Shown here one piece after another: positions 9,801-16,780 of a stretch of 64,000 bases of DNA. Numbering within the stretch: the first letter of the stretch is position 1; each line of letters opens with the position of its first letter. The position numbers and the translations under genes are program-made. The notes beneath the pieces are model-generated. The model worked only from the letters and a program-made list of their open reading frames with translations, was not told where the DNA came from and searched no databases. This DNA comes from Synergistales bacterium (GTDB lineage Bacteria > Synergistota > Synergistia > Synergistales > Aminithiophilaceae): the NCBI GenBank assembly GCA_018433595.1, contig JAHDQY010000022.1, positions 62,001 to 126,000 of the forward strand, in the 5' to 3' direction.

Positions 9801-9855
9801 CTACGAGCGGATCTGGGCCTTCCGTCAGTGGAGGGCGGCGCGACGGGACGGCTGA
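6802..9855 (+). CDS. RND-family efflux pump (AcrB/HAE1-like)
   Basis: Inner-membrane transporter of 1017 residues with the two-fold RND layout: a first helix near residues 13-31, a large periplasmic loop, helices around 335-475, a second helix near 530-548, a second loop, and helices around 850-1005. Starts GLIRVFVRRPVMTTIFVLL, as family members do. The TM4 motif that in AcrB carries the proton-relay pair Asp407-Asp408 reads GILVNNAILVIENI here (N399, N400), and the TM10 motif reads GLVVNNAIVVIDY (N916, N917). The coupling mechanism may therefore differ from AcrB. Last gene of the TolC-MFP-RND operon; the start is 10 bases after the adaptor stop. Confidence 0.92.
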   Translation: MGLIRVFVRRPVMTTIFVLLAVVVGLYSYFSTGVALVPKVDIPVVVVSTVYDGAGPQEIETLVTKPIEDAVSRVEGVKKIESYSLESVSFVVVWFEYDIRISEANLDVANRIKAMQGLLPEEARDPVVEKFDINAVPFLTLAVTSNLPSEQAYDIVEDRIQRRITRIEGVATAEIRGGIRREIHVYLEPTQLNQYGLTLMDVVRALQLNNLNDPSGHVAKGGQELSIRVIGEINDVGRLGEIRIPLGEGGSVALFDLGRIVDTTEERRGFARYRGRPSIFVECISTPNSNIVEISRRIRVLTEEIAVDLPEGMQIEVTNDDSTFIAEAIHNVFRDMGTGIALTALILLLFLQRLGVTVVVALAMPTAVVSTFILLYAADITMNIMSTMGLAISIGILVNNAILVIENIFRYRAMGFEPGEAAERGTAEITLSVLSTTFTNLGVFIPVAFMGGIAGQFLRDFALTVVFSTLFSLWVAMTFTPMAAARVRYGEPGPHLRRLTGWWGWLYRGFEELHDDLVVRAVRHPLLSILFFLALFAGSLLFVPRLGFEFFPKADQGVVQIDMELPTVASLRYMSEVTERVEAYVTSLDHVEAVEVLVGGTGAGTGVNRSRIRLFLDDDPRRPSTFEVADRIRPFLAAVPDLTASLTAAAAGGGAPGKALQISVVGDDMELLNGLAMKVLEIVRRVEGVVDADTDWRLGRTELQIRPKRWRLAQQELSIADVADTVRGYVTGKKAGVFRSEGKEYDILVRLDPEKIGNVSLVPGLPVQGPKGFSPLDVLAEAAYGAGPTRILRKDRVRSVTVAADVTGRSVGEAFREISAELEGLTLPRGYRFVFGGEVEEMRENFTYMAIAFVMAVAITFLMIAAILESYVFALVIMLTVPLSIIGVVPLLLVTGTNISFYGALGLIMLVGLVVNNAIVVIDYAETVRKRGHHPFDAVIEACRIRLRPIVMADATSIIAMVPLALGLGAGGAYRVSMALVAIGGLFAGGTLALFAIPPIYERIWAFRQWRAARRDG

Positions 9856-9866
9856 ACAGGAAAAAA

Positions 9867-9931
9867 CAGGGGTGGGGCCAGGTTTACACATTTGACAAAT
9901 TGTCAAATGTGTAAACCTGGCCCCACCCCTG
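9867..9931. repeat. 65-bp perfect inverted repeat (32-bp arms)
   Basis: Left arm 9867-9898 and right arm 9900-9931 are exact reverse complements around a single central base (9899). The arms contain GGGGCCAGGTTTACACATTT and its complement. It sits between the convergent RND and SYLF genes. Read on the minus strand the hairpin is followed by six T's (complement of 9861-9866), so it can also end the SYLF transcript. Arms this long and exact exceed a normal terminator and resemble REP-type palindromes mobilised by RAYT/Y1 transposases; no transposase is present in the window. Confidence 0.9.
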
Positions 9932-9958
9932 GCTTGATCCTCGCTTGCGCCCTCTCGA

Positions 9959-10648
9959 TTATTTTGCTTTGCGAATAAGGGCGTTGAGCTCTTTCAGCAG
10001 GGGTTGGATCTTCGGGGACTGGGCGCTTTTTCCCAGGGCCTGCCGGGCCGAGAGAGAGCTTCCCCAGTAGACGGTATTGGCGTTCTCGTCGACGCTGACG
10101 GCCGCCCCCTCCAGAGAGAGGCCGGCGAAGAGCCCCTTGCTCATGGAGTAGCTGTAGATGGAGGCCTGCAGTTTTTCGTCTGTCGCGGCCTGAGCGCTGC
10201 GTCCCATGGGGCCGGCGGCAACGGCGAAATCGCCGCCGAGGGTGACCTTGTTGCCGACGAAGCCCTCCATCCCCCGGTCATTGGTGATGACCAGCACGAG
10301 AGCCGTCGACTGGACGCCGATCTGGAGCCCCCAGGAGGCTCCGGCGATGGTGATGAAGTTGGGACCGTACCAGCGCTTCATCTTGGGGTCGTACTTGACG
10401 AGCAGCCCTTCGCCGTAGCGGCCTCCCAGGACGAGGCCCGCCTTGTAGACGTTGGGGAAGACGGCGACGCCACGGGCGTTGGACAGGAGGCGGGCCATGT
10501 GCTCCACGTCCTGTTGTTGCGTCATTTCACGGAGCACCTTCACGGAGCCGGAGATGCGCTCTTCGGGGGTGGTGGCATGAGCGGGAAGAGCCCCCCTCAT
10601 CAGGAAGAGACCGAGCGAGAGAATCAGGATCGAGGCAAGTCGTTTCAT
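9959..10648 (-). CDS. SYLF (Ysc84/DUF500) domain protein, exported
   Basis: 229 residues with a signal peptide (SILILSLGLFLMRGALPAHA, residues ~5-24). The rest matches the SYLF/Ysc84 fold known to bind lipids: SNARGVAVFPNVYKAGLVLGG, then FITIAGASWGLQIGVQ, then VTLGGDFAVAAGPMG and YSYSMSKGLFAGLSLEGA. The ATG at 10648 has AAGGAG 8 bases upstream; an out-of-frame ATG lies 4 bases before it. In bacteria these are periplasmic or envelope proteins of unclear function. It stands alone, 47 bases after the DUF2207 gene on the same strand, and ends at the large palindrome. Confidence 0.85.
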   Translation of the reverse strand: MKRLASILILSLGLFLMRGALPAHATTPEERISGSVKVLREMTQQQDVEHMARLLSNARGVAVFPNVYKAGLVLGGRYGEGLLVKYDPKMKRWYGPNFITIAGASWGLQIGVQSTALVLVITNDRGMEGFVGNKVTLGGDFAVAAGPMGRSAQAATDEKLQASIYSYSMSKGLFAGLSLEGAAVSVDENANTVYWGSSLSARQALGKSAQSPKIQPLLKELNALIRKAK

Positions 10649-10695
10649 TCATCGTTCTCCTTTCTTCGAGTCCGCTTTTGTGTCTGACTCCGATT

Positions 10696-12687
10696 TTACC
10701 ATCCTCCTCCGCCGCCGCCACCTCCTCCTCCGCCCGAGGAGCCGCCTCCTCCGAATCCGGAGCCGGATCCCGGGGGAGAGGCGGCCGCCGAGACGGCGGC
10801 GCCGAGGCTGGAGGAGAGGCCGGATGTCATCGCCGCCAGGTTCTCGCCGCGCCATCCCGTCGAACCTGCGTACCAGGTGGGCTCGTAACCTCTTTCTGCG
10901 AGGACGTTTTCGAAATGCCGGGCCCACTCCTTTTCGACGCCCAGGGCGACGGCCCAGGGAAGGAGCCTTTCGAACTGTTCCGGCGTCTCCGGCGGGAGGG
11001 TGACGTCGGCGAAACGACGGATCCGCTCCTTTTCGGCAACGGAAAGGTAGAGTTTCAGCCCCTCCAGCTCGTCGAGGAGAGCTCGCCCCTTGGGGGTGAC
11101 ATTTCCCATGATGCGGATGAAGAGGAAGTCGGTGATGAAAGCGGCGATGACGGAGAGGGTGAAGGTCGGCGAAAGTTCTTCAGTGGAGAAGAGGGCTCCG
11201 AGGAGTCCCGGAACGGAAAAGGGGACGAACATCGCCATCAGGATGAGTCCTCTCAGGGCCGGCTTGAGGCGCCGGAGGAGAAGGGCCTCTTTGAGGCTGG
11301 AAAAGGCCGCGGAGAGAAAAAAGGCGGCAAAGAGGCTCCATACGGCCAGCCAGATGACGGGGAAGACCCGTTCCAGGGTGGGGCCGATGGCGACGATGAG
11401 GGCGGTGAAGAGCAGCACCGAAAGGAGAAGGCCCAGGGCGCTGGGGAGAGCGTTGCGATGGATACAGTCGGCGAGGCGGCTTTCGACGCGTCTTTTGAGG
11501 TTCTGCCGGGCCTGGTGAAGCGATTCTCTCTCCTCGTCGAGGCTGAGATCGATAAGGGTCGCCCCGCCGAAGACCTGCTGGAGAAAGAGGAGGTCCTCCG
11601 GAGACGGTGTTCCCTCTTCGATCCGCCTCAGGCGGAACTTGCCGGCCGTTTTTCTGCCGAAAGCCTTGCGAAGAAGGGAGCCCAGGGCTCCTTCGACCTC
11701 TTCGATGACGATCAGCCTGCGCACGGCCAGATCGATGAGCGTGGCTGTCATCGCGTCGTTGCGGAAGCGGCGGTGAAGAAGGCGGGAGGCGAAGGCCGGC
11801 GAGATGCCCTGCGGCGGCTCGAAGCGGGCGAATACGGGGCCTCCCCGCAGATCTTTCCCGTAGCGGCGCCAGGCCAGGGCGTAGTAGAGGAGGAGGATGG
11901 CCAGGGCCGCCGGAGGGGCGACCTGAAGAAGAAGAGGGGAGGGGGTCCGGTTCAGCCGCAGCTGTTCCTCCGAAGGGGTCACATGTCCCTTGTCGAAGGC
12001 GACAGCGACGGTCAGTCCCTCGCCCGGGGCAAGGGGGGCCGTCGTCCGGAAGGAGGCCTCGTTCTCTTCGAGAGACCACTCGCCCTGCGATTCCCGTGAG
12101 CCTTCCCGCCCGGTGAAAAGGAGTCCCTTGCGGGCGGGGGCTCCCTCCGGGAGGGCGATCAGCGCCTCGGCCCGATCGATGGGAAATTCCCAGCCGTTTC
12201 CGGTGACGTTCCAGTAGACCTCGTCATGATCCTCGAAAAAGCCGATCTGTCCCGTCGTGCGGTAGGTGATGCGGTAAACCCTCTCTCCCAGGGGCACGTA
12301 GCGGTCGGCGCTGCCGATGCGGATCCGGACGCCGTTGGAGCGGCTCGTCACCTCGTAGGGCTCCCTCCTCCCGTCGAGAGTGACGCCGAGGAGCCTGAAG
12401 CCGACGCGGTAGCTTTTCCCGTCGGCGGCGGTGTAACGCGTCGGAAAGTCGCGGAAGATGCCGTGGCGGATGCTCTCTCCCTCCACGTTCACGTGGATCG
12501 TTTCTTCGACGACGAGGGTGCCGTCGGTCTCCACGGCGATGGTGCTGCTGAAAAGGGAGATCCGTTCGGAGGCGGTGGCCGGCAGGGCGGTGAGAAAGAG
12601 GAAAAGCAAAACGAGAATGAGAGCTCTTCCCCGCCCCTGTTTCAGGAAGTGCCTTGAGAGCCGAGGTGAGGGTGCATCGTCGATCAT
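10696..12687 (-). CDS. DUF2207-family membrane protein
   Basis: About 663 residues. A signal peptide ([18 protein letters not shown]) is followed by a beta-rich extracytoplasmic domain ([19 protein letters not shown] is the hallmark start of DUF2207), a membrane segment near [20 protein letters not shown], a cytoplasmic domain, two or more further helices, and the characteristic Gly-rich end [18 protein letters not shown]. Function of the family is unknown. The start is uncertain: a full-length ribosome site GGAGGTGATC lies at about 12703-12712, but the in-frame ATG at 12687 is 20 bases away; a GTG at 12708 overlaps the site and a CTG at 12699 has ideal spacing. Confidence 0.83.
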   Translation of the reverse strand: MIDDAPSPRLSRHFLKQGRGRALILVLLFLFLTALPATASERISLFSSTIAVETDGTLVVEETIHVNVEGESIRHGIFRDFPTRYTAADGKSYRVGFRLLGVTLDGRREPYEVTSRSNGVRIRIGSADRYVPLGERVYRITYRTTGQIGFFEDHDEVYWNVTGNGWEFPIDRAEALIALPEGAPARKGLLFTGREGSRESQGEWSLEENEASFRTTAPLAPGEGLTVAVAFDKGHVTPSEEQLRLNRTPSPLLLQVAPPAALAILLLYYALAWRRYGKDLRGGPVFARFEPPQGISPAFASRLLHRRFRNDAMTATLIDLAVRRLIVIEEVEGALGSLLRKAFGRKTAGKFRLRRIEEGTPSPEDLLFLQQVFGGATLIDLSLDEERESLHQARQNLKRRVESRLADCIHRNALPSALGLLLSVLLFTALIVAIGPTLERVFPVIWLAVWSLFAAFFLSAAFSSLKEALLLRRLKPALRGLILMAMFVPFSVPGLLGALFSTEELSPTFTLSVIAAFITDFLFIRIMGNVTPKGRALLDELEGLKLYLSVAEKERIRRFADVTLPPETPEQFERLLPWAVALGVEKEWARHFENVLAERGYEPTWYAGSTGWRGENLAAMTSGLSSSLGAAVSAAASPPGSGSGFGGGGSSGGGGGGGGGGGW

Positions 12688-12739
12688 CGATATTCGCAGG
12701 GGGATCACCTCCGAGGAGTCTTCTTCGTTGCTTTTTAGA

Positions 12740-12753
12740 TACCCCTATGGGTA
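12740..12753. promoter_or_regulatory. Operator-like inverted repeat TACCC-N4-GGGTA
   Basis: TACCC CTAT GGGTA lies four bases upstream of the -35 box of the thioredoxin/ccdA promoter. C-tract/G-tract half-sites flanked by A/T are the style of operators bound by CsoR/CstR/FrmR-type repressors, but no such regulator is encoded in the window, so the regulator is unknown. Confidence 0.45.
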
Positions 12754-12756
12754 ATA

Positions 12757-12784
12757 TTGACAGATGTCTCAGGTCTTCTATACT
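12757..12784 (+). promoter_or_regulatory. Strong sigma-70-type promoter for the thioredoxin-ccdA pair
   Basis: TTGACA at 12757-12762 (perfect), a 16-base spacer, and TATACT at 12779-12784. The start of transcription would be about 40 bases before the ATG at 12834. Confidence 0.75.
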
Positions 12785-12833
12785 GATTCAAAAGGCCGTT
12801 TTTTACGGTCGAGAGGGTAAGGAGCGTGACTCA

Positions 12834-13256
12834 ATGTCCAAGTCGGTCAAGGTCCTTGTTGTGCTTCTCATCGCTGTCGCCCTCGGGGGCGTTCTTTTCC
12901 TGAAAGGCCAGAAGCAGCCGCCTTCCGTGACGGTTCCCGACGCCACCGTCGAGGTGTCCGAGGCCCGGCCGAAGCTGATCGATCTGTCGACGTCGAACTG
13001 CCCGGCCTGCAAGGCTGTCCTCCCTGTCGTCGAGCGGATCAAGGCCGACTACGCCGGAGCCCTTGACGTGGAAGTCGTCGACGTCTGGGAAAACCCCGCT
13101 CTGGGCGAGAAGTATCAGGTCCGCTACGTCCCCACGCTGGTTCTCCTCGACGAGAAGGGTGAGATCCTGGAGCGTCGGGAGGGGTTCATGCCCCTTGAAG
13201 AGCTGGAGAGGATGATCGAGACCCACGGCATCGGCCGTCCCGGGGAAGGTTCCTGA
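12834..13256 (+). CDS. Membrane-anchored thioredoxin-like protein
   Basis: 140 residues from ATG 12834, which has TAAGGAG nine bases upstream; a longer ORF reaching back to 12654 crosses the promoter and is rejected. Residues ~5-24 (VKVLVVLLIAVALGGVLFL) form a signal anchor. The thioredoxin fold follows with active site CPAC at ~57-60 (TSNCPACKAVLPVVERI) and the cis-Pro motif VRYVPTLVLLDEKGE. Predicted to act outside the cytoplasmic membrane as a thiol:disulfide exchange protein. The next gene, overlapping by one base, is a CcdA-like electron carrier that would supply reducing equivalents to it. Target proteins are not evident. Confidence 0.88.
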   Translation: MSKSVKVLVVLLIAVALGGVLFLKGQKQPPSVTVPDATVEVSEARPKLIDLSTSNCPACKAVLPVVERIKADYAGALDVEVVDVWENPALGEKYQVRYVPTLVLLDEKGEILERREGFMPLEELERMIETHGIGRPGEGS

Positions 13257-13954
13257 TGATGTCGGGGCTCATCGGTTCCGTCGCCGGTGCTCTCGAGGGA
13301 GCCGGGAGCCTTGTCCTGGCCGCCTCCCTTCTCTGGGGGATGATGAGCGTCCTTCTCAGCCCCTGCAGTCTCGTCTTCATCCCCCTTGTCGTCGGTTTCG
13401 TCGACTCTCAGGAGGGCATCTCGACGAGGAGGGCCTTTCTCGTCTCGCTCTGCTTCGGCCTGGGCGTGATGGCCAATCTCTTCGTCGTCGGTCTCGCCGT
13501 GGCGACGGCGGGGCGGCTCCTGGCGGGACTGGCCCGCTATACGACCTATTTCGTCGCCGTCGTCTTTCTGCTGGTCGGGCTTCACCTGATGGACATCATC
13601 AAACTGCCGGGCCTGACAACTTCCGTCCACTCCGAGCGCAAGGGGCTCCAAGGCGCTCTCGTCCTGGGCCTGCTCTCGGGAATGGCTCTGGGACCCTGCA
13701 CCCTGGCCTATTCGGCGCCGATCCTCATGCTCGTCCTCCGGACGGCCGCCTCAGCTCCTCTCCGAGGGCTTGCCATCCTCGCCGCCTATGCCGTCGGTTA
13801 CGTGGGGGTCCTCGTCTTCTGCGGCACCTTCGCCGGCTTTGTCCAGGGTTTTCTGCGATGGGACGCCCAGTCGAAGGGGACGAAGATCGTCAACCGCGTC
13901 TGCGGAGTTCTCGTCATCGCCGCCGCTCTCTATCTCGTCTACACCGCGCCCTGA
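13256..13954 (+). CDS. CcdA-like thiol electron-transfer membrane protein
   Basis: 232 residues with six probable membrane helices. Two conserved cysteine motifs sit in helices 1 and 4: LLSPCSLVFIPLVVGF and LGPCTLAYSAPILML, matching the redox cysteines of the CcdA/DsbD-beta family that carry electrons from cytoplasmic thioredoxin to the outside. Start overlaps the thioredoxin-like stop (TGATG), so the two are co-translated. No cytochrome-c maturation genes are nearby, so general envelope thiol reduction is as likely as haem delivery. Confidence 0.85.
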   Translation: MMSGLIGSVAGALEGAGSLVLAASLLWGMMSVLLSPCSLVFIPLVVGFVDSQEGISTRRAFLVSLCFGLGVMANLFVVGLAVATAGRLLAGLARYTTYFVAVVFLLVGLHLMDIIKLPGLTTSVHSERKGLQGALVLGLLSGMALGPCTLAYSAPILMLVLRTAASAPLRGLAILAAYAVGYVGVLVFCGTFAGFVQGFLRWDAQSKGTKIVNRVCGVLVIAAALYLVYTAP

Positions 13955-13969
13955 GGGGCCGCCCTTCGG

Positions 13970-14746
13970 TCAGGGAAGCCCTCTGCCGTTGCGGTGGCGT
14001 TGCAGAAAGTCGTCGATGAGCCTCCTCGAGATGCTGAACGAAGGGGGAAAATCGGGCATCTCTTCAGGGGCGAACCATCGGGCGTCGACGATCTCCCTGC
14101 CGTCGATGGCGATATCCCCCGATTTCCACCGGGCCCTGAAACCCAGCATGAGCGAGCGGGGAAAGGGCCAGGGCTGGCTTCCGAAATAGGTGAAGTCGCA
14201 GACCTCGATGCCGACCTCTTCCCGGATCTCCCTGGCGATCGTCATTTCAAGGGACTCTCCGGTCTCGACGAAGCCGGCCAGAACGGAATAGCGGCCCGGC
14301 GGAAAGTGGGGGCTCCGTCCCAGGAGGAGCTTCCCTTCCCGTTCGACGGCGACGATGACGGCCGGTGCGATGACGGGGAACAGGACATGGCCGCATTTCC
14401 CGCAGAGGAGGGCCTTTTCGTCGGGATGATCGCTCAGGGGGCTCCCGCAGCGGCCGCAGTAGCGGTTCGTCCGGTGCCAGTCCATGAGGTGGAAGACCTT
14501 TCCCGAGAGGGCGAAGAGGCGTTCGTCGAGGCGGCCCCAGAGGGAGCGCCTCGGGACGAAGGCCATGCCCGGGGGCGCTTCCGCCTCGGGGGAGACCTCG
14601 GCCCAGTGAAATCCCTCCCGATCAGGGCATCGCGAGTCGAGGAAAAAGGGTTTCAGATCGTCAACTTCACCGACCTCGGGCAGCCGAGCCGCCTCGTTGT
14701 CGATGAGGAGCAGGTCGTCGCCGCGAAAAACGAAAAAAGGCTTCAT
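13970..14746 (-). CDS. nudC: NADH pyrophosphatase (NudC-type Nudix hydrolase)
   Basis: 258 residues. Hydrolyses NADH/NAD to NMN and AMP; NudC enzymes also remove NAD caps from RNA. A four-cysteine zinc site is visible (CGRC ... CGKC), followed by the Nudix box beginning GFVETGESLE and ending REIREEVGI, and the NudC signature SQPWPFPRSLM. It overlaps the upstream aldolase gene by four bases on the same strand, so the two are co-transcribed. It faces ccdA tail to tail with a gap of 15 bases. Confidence 0.9.
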   Translation of the reverse strand: MKPFFVFRGDDLLLIDNEAARLPEVGEVDDLKPFFLDSRCPDREGFHWAEVSPEAEAPPGMAFVPRRSLWGRLDERLFALSGKVFHLMDWHRTNRYCGRCGSPLSDHPDEKALLCGKCGHVLFPVIAPAVIVAVEREGKLLLGRSPHFPPGRYSVLAGFVETGESLEMTIAREIREEVGIEVCDFTYFGSQPWPFPRSLMLGFRARWKSGDIAIDGREIVDARWFAPEEMPDFPPSFSISRRLIDDFLQRHRNGRGLP

Positions 14747-15519
14747 TCTTTCGGCGAGCCGCCTCGGGCCCGGATCAGTTCGCGTCGGCAGGCCTGGAAG
14801 AGCAGTGTGGCCTCGAGGCTGATGGTGATGTACTGGAAGCCTTCCTCGGCCTTCCGGCGCGCCTCGTCGCCGTCGAGAAGAAAGGTCCCCGCCGCCTTGC
14901 CGTGCTTGCGGGCCAGGCGCAGCACCTCCCGGGCGGCCTCTTCGACCTTTTCATGGTGGACCTGGCCGGGGATGCCCAGAGACTGGGACATGTCGAAGGG
15001 ACCGAAGAAGACGACGTCGATCTGAGGTTCCGTCAGGACCTCGTCGAGGGCCTGAAGCCCCTCGAGGCTTTCGCACTGGACGACGATGAGAGTCTCCTCG
15101 TTGGCCCGATGGAAATACTCCTCCGGTGCGATGGCTCCGTAGGCTCCGGAGCGGGGAATTGCCAGCCCTCTTTTCCCGAGAGGGTGATATTTGCTCCCGG
15201 AAACGATGGAGCGGGCCTCGTCGAGGCTCGTCACCTGAGGAACCTGGATCCCCTGGGAGCCGACGTCGAGAGCCCGGAGCAACGTCGCGGGGCGGCTGTC
15301 GGCGACGCGGACGATGGGGGTCAGCCGGCGGCTCTCGGCGGCCCGGACCAGCTGCTGGAGCGTTTCCGGCGATGCGGGGCCGTGTTCCGCATCGAGGACG
15401 ACGAAATCGAAACCGGCGATCCCCAGAATCTCCACCGCTTCCGGCGAAGGAATGACCGAAAAGGCGCCGAAGGCGGTCTTCCCCTCGCGGAGTCTTTTTT
15501 TCAAAAGGTTTTCTAACAT
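14743..15519 (-). CDS. HpcH/HpaI-family aldolase
   Basis: 258 residues, the usual length of class II pyruvate aldolases such as HpcH/HpaI and 2-keto-3-deoxy-sugar-acid aldolases. Visible hallmarks: GFDFVVLDAEHGP near residues 33-45, GSQGIQVPQV, the metal-binding Glu in VVQCESLEG and Asp in VFFGPFDMS. Catalyses retro-aldol cleavage to pyruvate and an aldehyde; the true substrate cannot be told. First gene of a two-gene unit with nudC. Confidence 0.85.
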   Translation of the reverse strand: MLENLLKKRLREGKTAFGAFSVIPSPEAVEILGIAGFDFVVLDAEHGPASPETLQQLVRAAESRRLTPIVRVADSRPATLLRALDVGSQGIQVPQVTSLDEARSIVSGSKYHPLGKRGLAIPRSGAYGAIAPEEYFHRANEETLIVVQCESLEGLQALDEVLTEPQIDVVFFGPFDMSQSLGIPGQVHHEKVEEAAREVLRLARKHGKAAGTFLLDGDEARRKAEEGFQYITISLEATLLFQACRRELIRARGGSPKE

Positions 15520-15573
15520 GGGGCCACCTCCCTTTCCCGTTATTCTAGCGTAGCGGGGAAATTTCCGCCTCGC

Positions 15574-15602
15574 TTGACATACCTCAGTCAGGTATATAAA
15601 AT
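15574..15602 (+). promoter_or_regulatory. Promoter for the YeeE/YedE pair
   Basis: Perfect TTGACA at 15574-15579, 17-base spacer, TAAAAT at 15597-15602 (an alternative TATAAA is at 15595-15600). Lies 41 bases before the GTG start. Confidence 0.7.
15579..15595. promoter_or_regulatory. Operator-like palindrome ATACCT-N5-AGGTAT in the promoter spacer
   Basis: Perfect 6-bp half-sites centred on 15587, lying exactly between the -35 and -10 boxes, so a bound dimeric protein would block RNA polymerase. It resembles the operator before the thioredoxin gene (TACCC-N4-GGGTA). Regulator unknown. Confidence 0.5.
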
Positions 15603-15642
15603 GAGTTTAAAGATCTGAATAAAGAAAAAGAGGTGAGAGGTC

Positions 15643-16152
15643 GTGGGAAAAAGACCGATGAATCCTTATTTCGGCGGCGTCCTGTCGGGAATCCTGGTTG
15701 TCTTTTCCGTCGTCGCGGCCGGAAGGTTTTTCGGCGCCTCGACGACCTTCTCCAGACTGGCGGCTCTGGTTGAAGGGGTCGTTGCCCCCGAACATGCCGC
15801 CTCTCTCGCCTATTTCGAACGTAACGGTTTCAAGGTCGATTGGCAGCTGCTCTTCGTTATCGGCATCGCTTTCGGGGCTTTCATCTCTTCGGTCGTCGGG
15901 GGTACCTTCAAGATCCAGGCCGTTCCCGATATGTGGCGCGGCCGCTTCGGGGCGAGTGCCGTCCGGCGTGGCGCAGCCGCCTTTTTCGGAGGTCTGCTGG
16001 CCATCGTCGGTGCCCGCATGGCCGGCGGATGCCCCAGCGGACACGGTCTGAGCGGTGTGATGCAGCTTGTGCCGGGCAGCCTGATCTCTCTGATCTTCTT
16101 TTTCCTCGGCGGTGTCGTCGTCGCACGCCTGATCTACGGAAGGGGGGCCTAA
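15643..16152 (+). CDS. YeeE/YedE-family transporter, first half
   Basis: 169 residues, GTG start with an AGAGGTGAG-type ribosome site. Four or so hydrophobic helices and the conserved half-motif ARMAGGCPSGHGLSG near residues 124-138. Full-length YeeE/YedE (TsuA) proteins that import thiosulfate hold two such repeats in about 350 residues; here the two repeats are separate genes three bases apart. The pair is predicted to form a sulfur-compound (thiosulfate-like) channel in the inner membrane. Substrate is inferred from the family. Confidence 0.85.
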   Translation: MGKRPMNPYFGGVLSGILVVFSVVAAGRFFGASTTFSRLAALVEGVVAPEHAASLAYFERNGFKVDWQLLFVIGIAFGAFISSVVGGTFKIQAVPDMWRGRFGASAVRRGAAAFFGGLLAIVGARMAGGCPSGHGLSGVMQLVPGSLISLIFFFLGGVVVARLIYGRGA

Positions 16153-16155
16153 AAG

Positions 16156-16692
16156 ATGAACGACCTGCTCATGGGGCTGGTGGCGGGGCTGGCGTTCGGT
16201 TTCCTCCTCCAGCGCACGGAGGTTCTCCGCTATGACCGACAGCTGGGGGCTCTGAGGCTGATCGATTTCACCATCGTCAAATTCATGCTCTCGGCCGTTC
16301 TCGCCGGCATGATCGGTATCGTCATCGCCCGCCAGATGGGGCTGGTGAAGATGGATATCAAGGCGACGGTTCTCGGTACCAACGTCATCGGCGGGGTCCT
16401 TTTCGGCCTCGGCTGGGGGGTTCTCGGCTACTGTCCCGGCACGGCCGCCGGAGCCCTGGGAGAGGGGCGTCTCGACGCCCTCTGGGGCATGGCGGGCATG
16501 ACCGTCGGGGCCATGATCTACGCTGAAATCTATCCGTTCATGTCCCGGGGCCTCTTTGCCGCGGGCAACTTCGGGAAGGTCTCTCTCTTCGGCGATGTGG
16601 GCCTGGGCGATTTCCTCTGGCTCGGGCTCTCTCTGGTCCTCGGTCTGGGGTTATTGCGCCGCCTTGAGCTTCTCGAAAGGGTGAAACGTTAG
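16156..16692 (+). CDS. YeeE/YedE-family transporter, second half
   Basis: 178 residues, starting three bases after its partner. Hydrophobic helices with the second conserved Cys motif GWGVLGYCPGTAAGALGEG at ~91-109. Together with the preceding gene it would rebuild the two-repeat TsuA-type thiosulfate transporter. The unit ends in a strong terminator at 16711. Confidence 0.85.
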   Translation: MNDLLMGLVAGLAFGFLLQRTEVLRYDRQLGALRLIDFTIVKFMLSAVLAGMIGIVIARQMGLVKMDIKATVLGTNVIGGVLFGLGWGVLGYCPGTAAGALGEGRLDALWGMAGMTVGAMIYAEIYPFMSRGLFAAGNFGKVSLFGDVGLGDFLWLGLSLVLGLGLLRRLELLERVKR

Positions 16693-16710
16693 CATCTCCC
16701 CTTGCCGGTA

Positions 16711-16744
16711 AGGGGTCGGCCTTTCAGGTCGACCCCTTTTTTGT
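16711..16744 (+). terminator. Intrinsic terminator after the YeeE/YedE pair
   Basis: A stem of about 12 pairs (16711-16722 with 16726-16737, one G-U pair) with a 3-base loop, then a run of T's to 16742. Confidence 0.88.
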
Positions 16745-16780
16745 TAAACTGGTAGCAGGGAGAAGGGGAGGGAGGAGCTC

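Noticed and set aside
6688-9906. 1072-residue minus-strand ORF opposite the RND pump
   Set aside because: Composition is dominated by Asp, Gly and Glu (the mirror of GTC/GAC codons); no domain, and it crosses the palindrome.
10678-12099. 473-residue plus-strand ORF opposite the DUF2207 gene
   Set aside because: The minus-strand reading has a signal peptide, membrane helices and the family's Gly-rich tail; the plus frame does not.
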